Made by a program: the position numbers and the translations under genes. Positions 1-6,466 of a DNA stretch of 18,380 nt are shown in pieces. Position 1 is the first letter of the stretch; the number at the start of each line of letters is the position of its first letter. Source of the DNA: Candidatus Nanohalarchaeota archaeon (GTDB taxonomy: Archaea; EX4484-52; B79-G9); NCBI GenBank assembly GCA_017610545.1, contig JAFCBV010000001.1:1-18380 (forward strand), read 5' to 3'. Below the pieces are notes generated by a model. The model made no database searches. It had not been told where the DNA came from and saw nothing but the letters and a program-made list of their open reading frames with translations.

Positions 1-10
1 AGATTAAATA

Positions 11-25
11 TTTTTTTTTTTTTTT
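11..25 (+). other. T15 homopolymer tract
   Basis: Fifteen consecutive T on the + strand, preceded by an AT-rich stretch. It could be the oligo-T terminator of a rightward gene ending just outside the window, because archaeal intrinsic termination uses T-runs on the non-template strand. It lies beyond the 3' end of the leftward peptidase gene, where it reads as an A-run, so it is not an obvious terminator for that gene. Confidence 0.4.
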
Positions 26-56
26 CGTGTCGAGCACTATTGCACATAACACGCGA

Positions 57-1244
57 TTAAAGAACATTCAACCCTTTTTTTGTAAGCAAAAACGTATTTT
101 CTATCCTGATTCCGAACTTGTTTTTGAAATAGATTGCAGGCTCAAGCGCAAAGACCATATTTTCCTGAAAGACTGTGTTTTTGTACGGCGCCCTCTCTGA
201 GATACGCGGATACTCATGGACATCAAGCCCGACCCCGTGCCCAAGGCCGTGAAAATTGGAAAAACTTTCTTTTTTGTATCCTGCTTTCACAAGAAAGTCT
301 TTTGCATATTTATGTATCTCAAGGCAGGTCTTTCCGACAACAACAAAATCCAAAAGCCCGTCAACAAGGCGCGCAACCGTATCATGCGCCTGAAGCATTT
401 CTTTGTCCTTGCATAAAATATGTGTTCTCGTGAAATCCGAATTATAGAAATCCTTTCGGGCGCCAATGTCCGACATCAGGATTTGGCTGTATTTCTGGTT
501 GCATGCAAAATAATGTATGTTTGCAGAATTAGCATCACCTGCAACAATCGGGGTAAAAGCAGGCTCTGCGTTGTTTAAGGCAAACTCCTGTTTGACCTTC
601 TTGATGAGCGCACCCTCATCAAAAAGCCGCATCTTTTTTTGCACCACATCAAGAGCCTTTTTTGTAATGCCTGCGGCCAAGCGCATTTTTGATATTTCTT
701 CCTTGTCTTTTATGCCTCTTATTTCAAGCATGTTTTTTGAAATGTCGCAGAAAACAGGCCTTTTTAGTTTCCCCCGGAGTTTGTTCCACTGGTTAAACGA
801 AAAGCCGGTGTCAATGCCAATCCGCCGCATGTGCCTTTTATTCAAAAACGCATGTATCTTTTCCTTGCGCGCGTCTACAACATCAAGCGCGCACTCTTTT
901 TCAGCGCGCAGCACGTCTGCTGTAAACAATACCGCATCTTTTTTTGTTACAAGAACCGCATGAGACCAGACATCAAAAAACCCACTAAGATAATAAGTGT
1001 TTTCAGAGGAAAGGTCATTTAATGACTCACCTGAAAAAAGAAGTATTGCATCAAGCTTTTTTTTATCAAGAAATTTTCTGGTGTTCTCAATTCTTTCAGG
1101 ATTTACAATCGTTGAAACTCTGCCCTTCAGGGCGGAGTTACCGATTGGAAAGCTTGAAACCGAACCAATCAAACCCCGTCCTTTAGGGCGGGGTCGCATA
1201 GAGGTTTCATGATCTTGTTTTTTCATCAGAGACATTCCCCGCAT
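57..1244 (-). CDS. M24 family metallopeptidase (Xaa-Pro aminopeptidase/prolidase-like) with an N-terminal repeat-encoded insert
   Basis: Cytoplasmic metallopeptidase of the pita-bread fold, expected to remove or cleave next to N-terminal residues, often beside proline. The dinuclear metal ligands of M24 are all visible: D259 and D270 (DIGA...SDFTRT), H336 (HGLGHGVG), E368 (ALEPAIYF) and E382 (RIENTF). H343 (DVHEYP) also fits the family. Residues about 48-175 form the creatinase-like N-terminal domain and about 180-395 the catalytic domain. Residues 12-47 (HETS to STIV) are encoded by a mobile repeat and have no M24 counterpart; the usual sequence resumes at NPERIENTRKFL. Three in-frame ATGs (1244, 1235, 1226) are possible starts. 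GGGG at 1237-1240 sits about 10 nt before the ATG at 1226, which may be the true start. The gene begins about 20 nt after the radical SAM stop, so the two are probably co-transcribed. Substrate cannot be told from sequence. Confidence 0.88.
   Translation of the reverse strand: MRGMSLMKKQDHETSMRPRPKGRGLIGSVSSFPIGNSALKGRVSTIVNPERIENTRKFLDKKKLDAILLFSGESLNDLSSENTYYLSGFFDVWSHAVLVTKKDAVLFTADVLRAEKECALDVVDARKEKIHAFLNKRHMRRIGIDTGFSFNQWNKLRGKLKRPVFCDISKNMLEIRGIKDKEEISKMRLAAGITKKALDVVQKKMRLFDEGALIKKVKQEFALNNAEPAFTPIVAGDANSANIHYFACNQKYSQILMSDIGARKDFYNSDFTRTHILCKDKEMLQAHDTVARLVDGLLDFVVVGKTCLEIHKYAKDFLVKAGYKKESFSNFHGLGHGVGLDVHEYPRISERAPYKNTVFQENMVFALEPAIYFKNKFGIRIENTFLLTKKGLNVL
1105..1214 (-). mobile_element. 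Hairpin repeat, copy 1 (IS200/IS605-like MITE/PATE candidate), in frame inside the M24 gene
   Basis: A 110-bp repeat matching the copies at 2071-2231 and 14447-14604. On the minus strand it runs from GATCATGAAACC to ACGATTGT. It carries two subterminal palindromes, CCCCGCCCTAAAGGACGGGG and CTCCGCCCTGAAGGGCAGAG, which resemble the terminal hairpins of IS200/IS605 elements. It lacks about 51 bp (17 codons) present in copy 2, between the SVSS and PTGN codons, and the loss keeps the reading frame. No transposase is present, and no target duplication is evident, as expected for that family. Its identity as a PATE-type element is inference. Confidence 0.75.
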
Positions 1245-1262
1245 TACATGAACAGAAGTGAG

Positions 1263-2738
1263 TTACATTTTGTCGCGCAGGGTTTTTATAAGCACATCAA
1301 GCATTTTTCGGTTGTAGAGGGCGCCATCCTTATTTGATAAATCATCATATGTCTTTTTATCAAAGCAGGGAATAAGATTTACACCAAGTTCACGGCATGC
1401 GCAAGAAAGCGCAATGAAGCTTTCCGAGTCTGGTTTGAAGTATGCAAAGACCCGTTTGTATTTATGGCGCGAAAGATATTTTTGTAGCCGCTCTTTTGTC
1501 ACATCAATATACTCTTTTTTGATTTTTTTGTTTTCCTGCCACTCAGGCCAGTCGTAGTTGGCAAAAGGATACTTTGCCTCAAACTCGCGCGGAATAACGC
1601 CGGGATTTGATATCATAAGCTGGTGCAGTTCATTGTATTGCGGGAGCGAGACAAGGCGCCTGAGTATCTCTTTATGCGTTCTTGACATAGAATATGGTTT
1701 TTTGAAACTACAGGGGAGAAAAAGGGCATATTTTTTTGTTTTTGGCGTTTCATAAAAACGGGCGATGTAGTCCTGCCAAACAGCATAGTGCGGGTGGACG
1801 AGATTTTCTTTAGTTGCCCCAATCAGCCGTTCGTGTTTTGCAAAGCGCGGATAGTCAAGGTAATCATCAAAGTACAACTCGATTTTTTTGTTTTGTCTAA
1901 ATGCACGCGTAATTTTTTCGAAGCATTTCTTATCAAGAGGATTCCAGGCGCCGGAAAGCCACATATCAAACAACGGCGCAGGCGCGCGCGCAAACGTATT
2001 GATTACAGCAACAAGGTCGCTGTACTTAAGCGCAAACGCAACAGATGCAGAAAGCGACTTTTTGATATCTACAACCGTTGTAACTCCATCATTTCGGGGG
2101 GAGTTGCCGGTTGGAGAGTTTTGAGCTGTGCTCGAAAGCTTCGAACGAAGCGAATGCGAAGTGAGATGACTTGAAACCGAACCAATTAAACTCCGTCCTT
2201 TAGGGCGGGGTCGTACAGAGGTTTCATGATCCGCCACATAAGGTGGATTTACCAAAAGATAAGTCCTTACATAAAAACCAGCGTCTTTCAAACGTTGCGC
2301 AGCGTTTACAGAATCCTGTACGCAGAACCCCTTGCGCATTTTTTTTAGAATCGCGTCATCAGCGACTTCAAGGCCCAGGCAAAAGTAAATTTTTGGTTTT
2401 GCGTCTCCGAAAGCATCGTTTTCTTTTTTGAGCTGTGCAAGGCTTTTTTCAGTTATATATTCGGGCCTGCATTCAACAAAAAGCTCTTTTATGCCTTTTT
2501 TTGCACAAACTTCAAGGAGACATTTCATGAATTTTTCTGAAATTTGAGCTTCATCCAAAAAGCTGCCTGAGTTGAAATATTTCAGCCGCGTAGTGCCGGG
2601 CACAATTTTTCTCTCAAGATTGCTCTTTAGGCGAATAAAATCAGGTTCACACACACGTTCTTTTTTGCTGAAACTGCAAAAAATGCATTTATTCCATGAA
2701 CATCGGCCACATTCCTCAATAATCACAGATTCTTTCAT
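1263..2738 (-). CDS. Radical SAM archaeosine synthase: RaSEA-like domain fused to an ArcS-type lysine-transferase core
   Basis: Residues 1-170 and 224-300 read as the RaSEA (MJ1487-type) radical SAM family. They show C10/C13/C18/C21 near the N-terminus for the 4Fe-4S cluster, then YFNSGSFLDE (54-63), ELFVECRPEYITE (85-97), LGLEVADDAI, KGF and YLLVNPPY (160-167). Residues 341-355 (PCSFKKPYSMSRTH) match PC-X3-KPY-X2-S-X2-H, the signature of archaeosine synthase ArcS, followed by the ArcS-like LMISNPGVIPREFE (374-387). ArcS attaches lysine to preQ0-tRNA and RaSEA cleaves the adduct to archaeosine; normally they are separate subunits. The TGT-like and PUA parts of full ArcS are absent. Residues 171-223 come from a mobile repeat inserted in frame, apparently in a loop after NPPYVAD. 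The gene is divergent from tgtA across 50 bp, which supports the pathway. Start is ATG at 2738 with a weak GAGATG upstream. Family match is firm; joint activity is inferred. Confidence 0.8.
   Translation of the reverse strand: MKESVIIEECGRCSWNKCIFCSFSKKERVCEPDFIRLKSNLERKIVPGTTRLKYFNSGSFLDEAQISEKFMKCLLEVCAKKGIKELFVECRPEYITEKSLAQLKKENDAFGDAKPKIYFCLGLEVADDAILKKMRKGFCVQDSVNAAQRLKDAGFYVRTYLLVNPPYVADHETSVRPRPKGRSLIGSVSSHLTSHSLRSKLSSTAQNSPTGNSPRNDGVTTVVDIKKSLSASVAFALKYSDLVAVINTFARAPAPLFDMWLSGAWNPLDKKCFEKITRAFRQNKKIELYFDDYLDYPRFAKHERLIGATKENLVHPHYAVWQDYIARFYETPKTKKYALFLPCSFKKPYSMSRTHKEILRRLVSLPQYNELHQLMISNPGVIPREFEAKYPFANYDWPEWQENKKIKKEYIDVTKERLQKYLSRHKYKRVFAYFKPDSESFIALSCACRELGVNLIPCFDKKTYDDLSNKDGALYNRKMLDVLIKTLRDKM
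2071..2231 (-). mobile_element. Hairpin repeat, copy 2 (IS200/IS605-like MITE/PATE candidate), in frame inside the RaSEA-ArcS gene
   Basis: A 161-bp copy with the same ends as copy 1. The palindrome near 2192-2211 (CCCCGCCCTAAAGGACGGAG on the minus strand) is well formed; the other, AACTCC...GGAGTT at 2091-2107, is partly decayed. The central part holds overlapping inverted repeats around CGAAAGCTTCG. The minus-strand frame is open throughout and adds 53 residues (HETS to TTVV). On the + strand all three copies follow a Y-rich flank (TTT, TCT or TTT) before ACAA/GCAA. Confidence 0.75.
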
Positions 2739-2756
2739 GACATCTCTTCTAAAGTG

Positions 2757-2768
2757 AATAATATAATA
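2757..2768. promoter_or_regulatory. Shared bidirectional TATA for raSEA-arcS and tgtA
   Basis: AATAATATAATA sits at the centre of the 50-bp gap between the divergent ATGs at 2738 and 2789. It is 19-30 bp from each start, so both transcripts would be leaderless or nearly so. The + side also carries AGTTC-AACTC-AACTC directly before the ATG. Confidence 0.55.
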
Positions 2769-2788
2769 CTTTTAGTTCAACTCAACTC

Positions 2789-4480
2789 ATGTTTGAAATA
2801 CTTGAGCGCGATGCTGCAGGGCGGATAGGGCGTTGGTCTTTCGGCGGTCATAAGATTACAACCCCCGAAATCGCAATTGTTATTAATCCAAACAGGCTGA
2901 CAATTGAGCCAAAGGATCTGCAGAAAGAGTTTGGTGCCAAAATCATAATTACAAATGCGTACATAATAAAGCGCTCAGACACATTCAAAGATATTTCTTC
3001 ACGCGGCCTTCACAAGCACTTTAAGTGGACGGGCCCTATCTACACAGACTCAGGGACGTACCAGATGCACTCACGAGGGCACGTACAGATACGCCCGGAA
3101 GAGACCCTAAACATCCAAAAAGCAATAGGCTCTGATATTATAACCCCCCTTGACGTATTTACAGAACCATCAAGTTCACATAAGGATGCACTTGATGCCG
3201 TGAACAAGACAGCACAACGCGTGAACATGGCGCGTGAACACGTGAAAGAGCAGCAGCTTGTTGGGCCCATACAGGGGGGTCTGTATTCGGACCTTAGAAA
3301 GCGGTCTGCAGAAGCCACAGTCAAGGCAAACCCAGATGTGTTTGCCATCGGAGGAATAGTGCCTTTGATGGAGCAATATCGTTTTCGGGAACTTATTGAA
3401 GTAATTATCGCATGCAAGAGCGCCATTCCGTCAAACAGGCCGGTTCACGCCTTCGGGGCAGGACACCCAATGGTGTTCTCACTTCTTGTTGCTTGCGGTG
3501 TGGATATTTTTGACAGCGCAGCATATGCCCTTTATGCCCGGGATGGGCGATATATGACACCATACGGTACCCTCAAGGTAGATGGGCTTATAGATCTCCC
3601 CTGTGAATGTCCTGTTTGTTCTTCACATACACCACGTGAACTTGACGTTAACTTGATCGCGCGCCATAACCTCTATGTTACCTTTGCTGAAATAAGGCGC
3701 ATACATCAGGCAATCAGGGCCGGAAGGCTGTGGAACCTCGTGGAGCACAGGGCACACACAAATCCTGCGCTTTATCAGGCATACAAGACAATGGTTTCAA
3801 AATACACGTTCTTTGAAAAAAAAGAATGCCTGACAAAAAAACAACCGTTTTTGTATTTTGAAAAAGCAAGCTTGCGTAACCCCTATGTACGCAGGGCAAT
3901 TAACCGCGCAGCAAAAATCAAGAGCAAGAAGCGCTTTTTATGGTACGGTAAAAAAATACCGGATGGCTTATGCATACGCCACCCGTTTTCATCTTCGATT
4001 CCGGTAGGTGAACAAAACAAGACCTTTTCATACACCGAGCCGCGTGAACTTGTACTACGCGCACTGCAATTTCAGTATGGTGAAAAAGCAAGTCTCATAT
4101 TATCAAAAAACAGCCGCATGGAGGTCTCAAAAAAGACAGGCAGGGTACGTCGTGCCTTCCTGGGAGATGATTTGCTTGGAACAATAAGGGCAAATGACGG
4201 TGTTTTTGTGCCAACCGTTTTTGGGGCAAAGAAAATAATTTCGAAAACCGGAAACGACTATTCTGTTATGATTTCGGACGACGCCGTGCCTTTTGCAAAA
4301 AACGGAAAAAGCGTTTTCTCAAAATTTGTTGTTTCGGCAGGCAGGAAAATACGGCCTCTTGATGAGGTTTTTGTTGTTGATTCAAAGAAAAATGTTATTG
4401 CATGCGGCACCGCGTTTTTAAATTCAATAGAGATGCATGAGTTCACAAGCGGAATTGCTGTCAAGGTACGGCACTCATGA
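2789..4480 (+). CDS. tgtA: Archaeosine tRNA-guanine(15) transglycosylase (ArcTGT)
   Basis: Exchanges guanine-15 in the tRNA D-loop for preQ0, the first tRNA-level step of archaeosine synthesis. The 563-residue length fits full ArcTGT (about 580). Visible: the base-binding region DSGTYQ (D87), IQGG (161-164), AIGG (186-189), the nucleophile region FDSAAYALYA with D242, and a complete zinc site C272-x-C274-x2-C277-x2-H280. The middle holds the archaeal-specific C1/C2 region, and about 487-561 is a C-terminal PUA RNA-binding domain (PFAKNGKSVF...AVKVRH). This zinc site and the nucleophile separate it from the degenerate TGT-like part of ArcS. It is divergent from the RaSEA-ArcS fusion with a shared TATA, so the two archaeosine genes may be co-regulated. 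Its TGA abuts the TGA of the converging OB-fold gene (TCATGA at 4475-4480). The start follows the TATA by about 21 bp. Confidence 0.95.
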   Translation: MFEILERDAAGRIGRWSFGGHKITTPEIAIVINPNRLTIEPKDLQKEFGAKIIITNAYIIKRSDTFKDISSRGLHKHFKWTGPIYTDSGTYQMHSRGHVQIRPEETLNIQKAIGSDIITPLDVFTEPSSSHKDALDAVNKTAQRVNMAREHVKEQQLVGPIQGGLYSDLRKRSAEATVKANPDVFAIGGIVPLMEQYRFRELIEVIIACKSAIPSNRPVHAFGAGHPMVFSLLVACGVDIFDSAAYALYARDGRYMTPYGTLKVDGLIDLPCECPVCSSHTPRELDVNLIARHNLYVTFAEIRRIHQAIRAGRLWNLVEHRAHTNPALYQAYKTMVSKYTFFEKKECLTKKQPFLYFEKASLRNPYVRRAINRAAKIKSKKRFLWYGKKIPDGLCIRHPFSSSIPVGEQNKTFSYTEPRELVLRALQFQYGEKASLILSKNSRMEVSKKTGRVRRAFLGDDLLGTIRANDGVFVPTVFGAKKIISKTGNDYSVMISDDAVPFAKNGKSVFSKFVVSAGRKIRPLDEVFVVDSKKNVIACGTAFLNSIEMHEFTSGIAVKVRHS

Positions 4481-4837
4481 AGCCGAGACTTTTGTTGCAA
4501 TAATCTCTAAATCATTTCTGTATTCAGCCACAGTTCCTGTTACACAGACCTGTTTGCCCTTTTTTATGTTTTCTATATTCTCTTTTGTTGCCCTGCTTTG
4601 AAATAACACAACATCTGTCTTTGTTCCGTCATCAATCTTCAGAAAAAAAGTCCCTTTTTCACTGCTACCCGCGCTACTTATTTTCCCGCAAAGAATCACT
4701 TTTTCACCAACAAGAGCCTTTGATAGTTCGGCACCCGTTATCGGCATAGGATCAAGATTGGTGTCTGCAAGATAAATGATGACAATGCCGACAATAGCAA
4801 CAAAAATACATAATTTTGTAATGTCTTTTTCATTCAA
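4475..4837 (-). CDS. Small membrane-anchored OB-fold protein
   Basis: With the chosen TTG start this is 120 residues. One N-terminal hydrophobic helix (ITKLCIFVAIVGIVIIYLA) is followed by an OB-fold, nucleic-acid-binding type domain: GEKVILCGKISS, GTFFLKIDDGT, DVVLFQ, KKGKQVCVTGTVAEYRNDLEI. This resembles the tRNA_anti/OB family found in small archaeal proteins that pair a membrane helix with an OB domain. TTG at 4837 is preceded by AAGGGTG at a usable distance; GTG at 4846 is an alternative. The frame stays open to an ATG at 4930, but that region is better explained by the 45-codon ORF upstream, whose stop is 13 nt before this start. Whether the OB domain faces the cytoplasm and binds nucleic acid is unknown. 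Confidence 0.7.
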   Translation of the reverse strand: MNEKDITKLCIFVAIVGIVIIYLADTNLDPMPITGAELSKALVGEKVILCGKISSAGSSEKGTFFLKIDDGTKTDVVLFQSRATKENIENIKKGKQVCVTGTVAEYRNDLEIIATKVSAS

Positions 4838-4850
4838 AATAAACACACCC

Positions 4851-4988
4851 TTAGCCACCAAACGTAATTTTTTCAAGAAGCATATCGGTCGCGCCATGTA
4901 GGACAATGGTCGTGTCCGGATTCGCGCCATATTTTTGAAACTTCACTTTTTCTTCACGTAGAATCTTAATTCCAATGAAACATCTCAT
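4851..4988 (-). CDS. Small 45-residue protein ending in Gly-Gly, unknown function
   Basis: The ORF starts at ATG 4988, with GAGG three bases upstream, about 27 bp from the TATA at 5015-5024, and stops 13 nt before the OB-fold gene. The protein begins MRCFIGIKILREEKVKF and ends LLEKITFGG. Two short beta-like stretches, a GANPDTTIVL segment and a terminal GG loosely recall beta-grasp ubiquitin-like modifiers (SAMP/ThiS/MoaD), but it is only about half their usual length and lacks an obvious central helix. The resemblance is weak, and it may instead be only a leader ORF. The call rests on promoter spacing, fit to the downstream gene and composition. Confidence 0.4.
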   Translation of the reverse strand: MRCFIGIKILREEKVKFQKYGANPDTTIVLHGATDMLLEKITFGG

Positions 4989-5014
4989 GAACCTCACGTT
5001 AACTTGCGCAACAC

Positions 5015-5024
5015 TTTTAAATTA
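5015..5024. promoter_or_regulatory. Shared TATA between the small leftward ORF and the AAA ATPase
   Basis: TTTTAAATTA, near-palindromic, 27 bp from the leftward ATG (4988) and 40 bp from the rightward ATG (5064). The rightward gene has GGGG (5054-5057) before its ATG. A second AT-rich element, AATAAATAAATA (about 5034-5045), could serve the rightward gene instead. Confidence 0.45.
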
Positions 5025-5063
5025 TGTTGCCAGCAATAAATAAATACGATTACGGGGATTTTT

Positions 5064-6113
5064 ATGACTTCTGAAACAAGCAATTGGTTTTCAAAGACAG
5101 GCTGGTCAAAAAATCCATTCGCTCTTGAGATCCGTCCTGAACTTTTTGTCGGATGTGCCGGCATAATCTCTGAATTAGAAAACGGTATGTCTGCAGGACA
5201 GAAATATGCGGTTGTTCTTGGACCAACAGGAGCCGGAAAGACAACACTCCTCAAGAAGCTGGCGATGCAGAGCCCTTGTTTCTATTTGCCAAAACCCCCT
5301 GCAACAAAGGACGAACTCTTAAGTGTATTTAGCCAGATTTATTTCGGTACCGGTATAGCGCGCAAGCTTTTTGGGCCAAGAGACGTCAGCCTGTACAATT
5401 TCGCTGAAAATGCAAACAAAAAGTACAAAGGAAAGCCACCAATACTGTTGATTGATGAGGCAAATGAATCTGACATCGATGTTCTTGAGTGGTTTCGTGC
5501 GCTTATAGACCAAATTGAAGGGCAGTCAGCAATCTTCGCAGGTCTGCCATCGTTCAAACCAACACACCTGGATAAACTCGAAACGCTTTCACAAAGAGTT
5601 ACTATTTCAATAAACATGAATTCGCTCACAAAGGACGAGGTATTTGAGCTTATTCGAAAACGCATAGAAAGCGTTGGAGGTCGCGGAGTAGACCCATTTA
5701 CATCAGATACGATATTTAAAATATATTCCAAAACAGGAGGGTTTCCGCGGGAGGTCATAAAAATATGCAACAGCCTTGTCCTGAAAGCAAGTACCAGAGA
5801 TGCAGCAATAATTGATATTTCATATCTGGACGGGGCCGAGCCCACAAATTTTGATGCAGATGAACTGCTATCGACCCTTACACAAAAGCAGGTGCATCTG
5901 CTTGAGATCCTTTCAAAAGAACCTCTTACCCCCACAGACATTGTTTCAAAGGCAGACCTGCCGGAATACAAAACAAAGGCGCATGCCCTTCGGGGAGTAA
6001 ACAACATGCTTCGCCGCCTTGAGGCTTCAAATCTTGTTTGTAGGGAAAAGAAAGGCAAAAGATACAAATACGCTCTTGAGCCAAAAATCAAAACCTTGCT
6101 TGTGAAAGCATAG
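5064..6113 (+). CDS. AAA ATPase with C-terminal winged helix (Orc1/Cdc6- or TniB/ExeA-like)
   Basis: 349-residue P-loop ATPase. After a short lead (NWFSKTGWSKNPFALEIRPELFVG) come Walker A GPTGAGKTT (53-61), Walker B ILLIDEAN (127-134) and a sensor-2-like GGFPRE (225-230), comparable to the GxPR of the Cdc6/TniB/ExeA group. Residues about 270-345 form a winged helix (LTQKQVHLLEILSKEPLTPTDIV...LRRLEASNLVCREKKGKRYKY), suggesting DNA binding. The lead motif NPF...ELFVG resembles stand-alone archaeal ATPases of the ExeA/Orc type. Start ATG is preceded by GGGG at suitable spacing. The PRC-barrel gene follows after 52 bp with its own promoter signals. Role (replication initiator paralogue, transposition-type regulator or other) cannot be decided; no other transposition gene is nearby. 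Confidence 0.8.
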   Translation: MTSETSNWFSKTGWSKNPFALEIRPELFVGCAGIISELENGMSAGQKYAVVLGPTGAGKTTLLKKLAMQSPCFYLPKPPATKDELLSVFSQIYFGTGIARKLFGPRDVSLYNFAENANKKYKGKPPILLIDEANESDIDVLEWFRALIDQIEGQSAIFAGLPSFKPTHLDKLETLSQRVTISINMNSLTKDEVFELIRKRIESVGGRGVDPFTSDTIFKIYSKTGGFPREVIKICNSLVLKASTRDAAIIDISYLDGAEPTNFDADELLSTLTQKQVHLLEILSKEPLTPTDIVSKADLPEYKTKAHALRGVNNMLRRLEASNLVCREKKGKRYKYALEPKIKTLLVKA

Positions 6114-6126
6114 CGGGGTCCAAACG

Positions 6127-6163
6127 TTTATTAACTTTAGCTCGAATATTTATGTTGGTGATG
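6127..6163 (+). promoter_or_regulatory. TATA and ribosome binding site for the PRC-barrel gene
   Basis: TTTATTAA at 6127-6134 lies 32-39 bp before the ATG at 6166. GGTGATG at 6157-6163, close to the consensus complementary to the archaeal 16S 3' end, precedes the start. Confidence 0.5.
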
Positions 6164-6165
6164 TC

Positions 6166-6429
6166 ATGGTTGAGACAAGAGTAAGAACGCGAGAACTCAC
6201 AGGAAAGACAATAGTCAGTGATGAGACAGGCAAAAAATTTGGCAGTGTCGGAGATATCTCATTTGTTCCGGAAACAGGAGAACTTATGAACCTTCTTTTA
6301 ACTGAGCCAACAAGAGCAACATCAGATCTTCAATTGCAGCAGGATGATCAGGGACGGATAATAATTCCATTTAGTGCCGTTAAGTCTGTTGGCGATTTTG
6401 TTATTGTGAGTGAAAAAGACATATTTTAG
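6166..6429 (+). CDS. PRC-barrel domain protein
   Basis: 87-residue single-domain protein with the PRC-barrel pattern: GKTIVSDETGKKFGSVGDISFVPETGELMNLLL, then a polar loop, GRIIIPFSAVKSVGDFVIV. Stand-alone archaeal PRC-barrel proteins are common, and some euryarchaeal ones are linked to cell division (CdpB-type). There is no signal peptide or membrane helix. It lies 52 bp after the AAA ATPase in the same direction, with its own TATA and a GGTGATG ribosome site, so it may be transcribed alone. It converges with radA. Confidence 0.85.
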   Translation: MVETRVRTRELTGKTIVSDETGKKFGSVGDISFVPETGELMNLLLTEPTRATSDLQLQQDDQGRIIIPFSAVKSVGDFVIVSEKDIF

Positions 6430-6466
6430 AAAACACGCACTTAAGACACAGTTGATCAACAGAGCA

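Noticed and set aside
5339..6091. 250-codon open frame antisense to the AAA ATPase
   Set aside because: Composition (Ser/Arg rich) and lack of signals mark it as a shadow of the sense gene, whose Walker motifs are clear.
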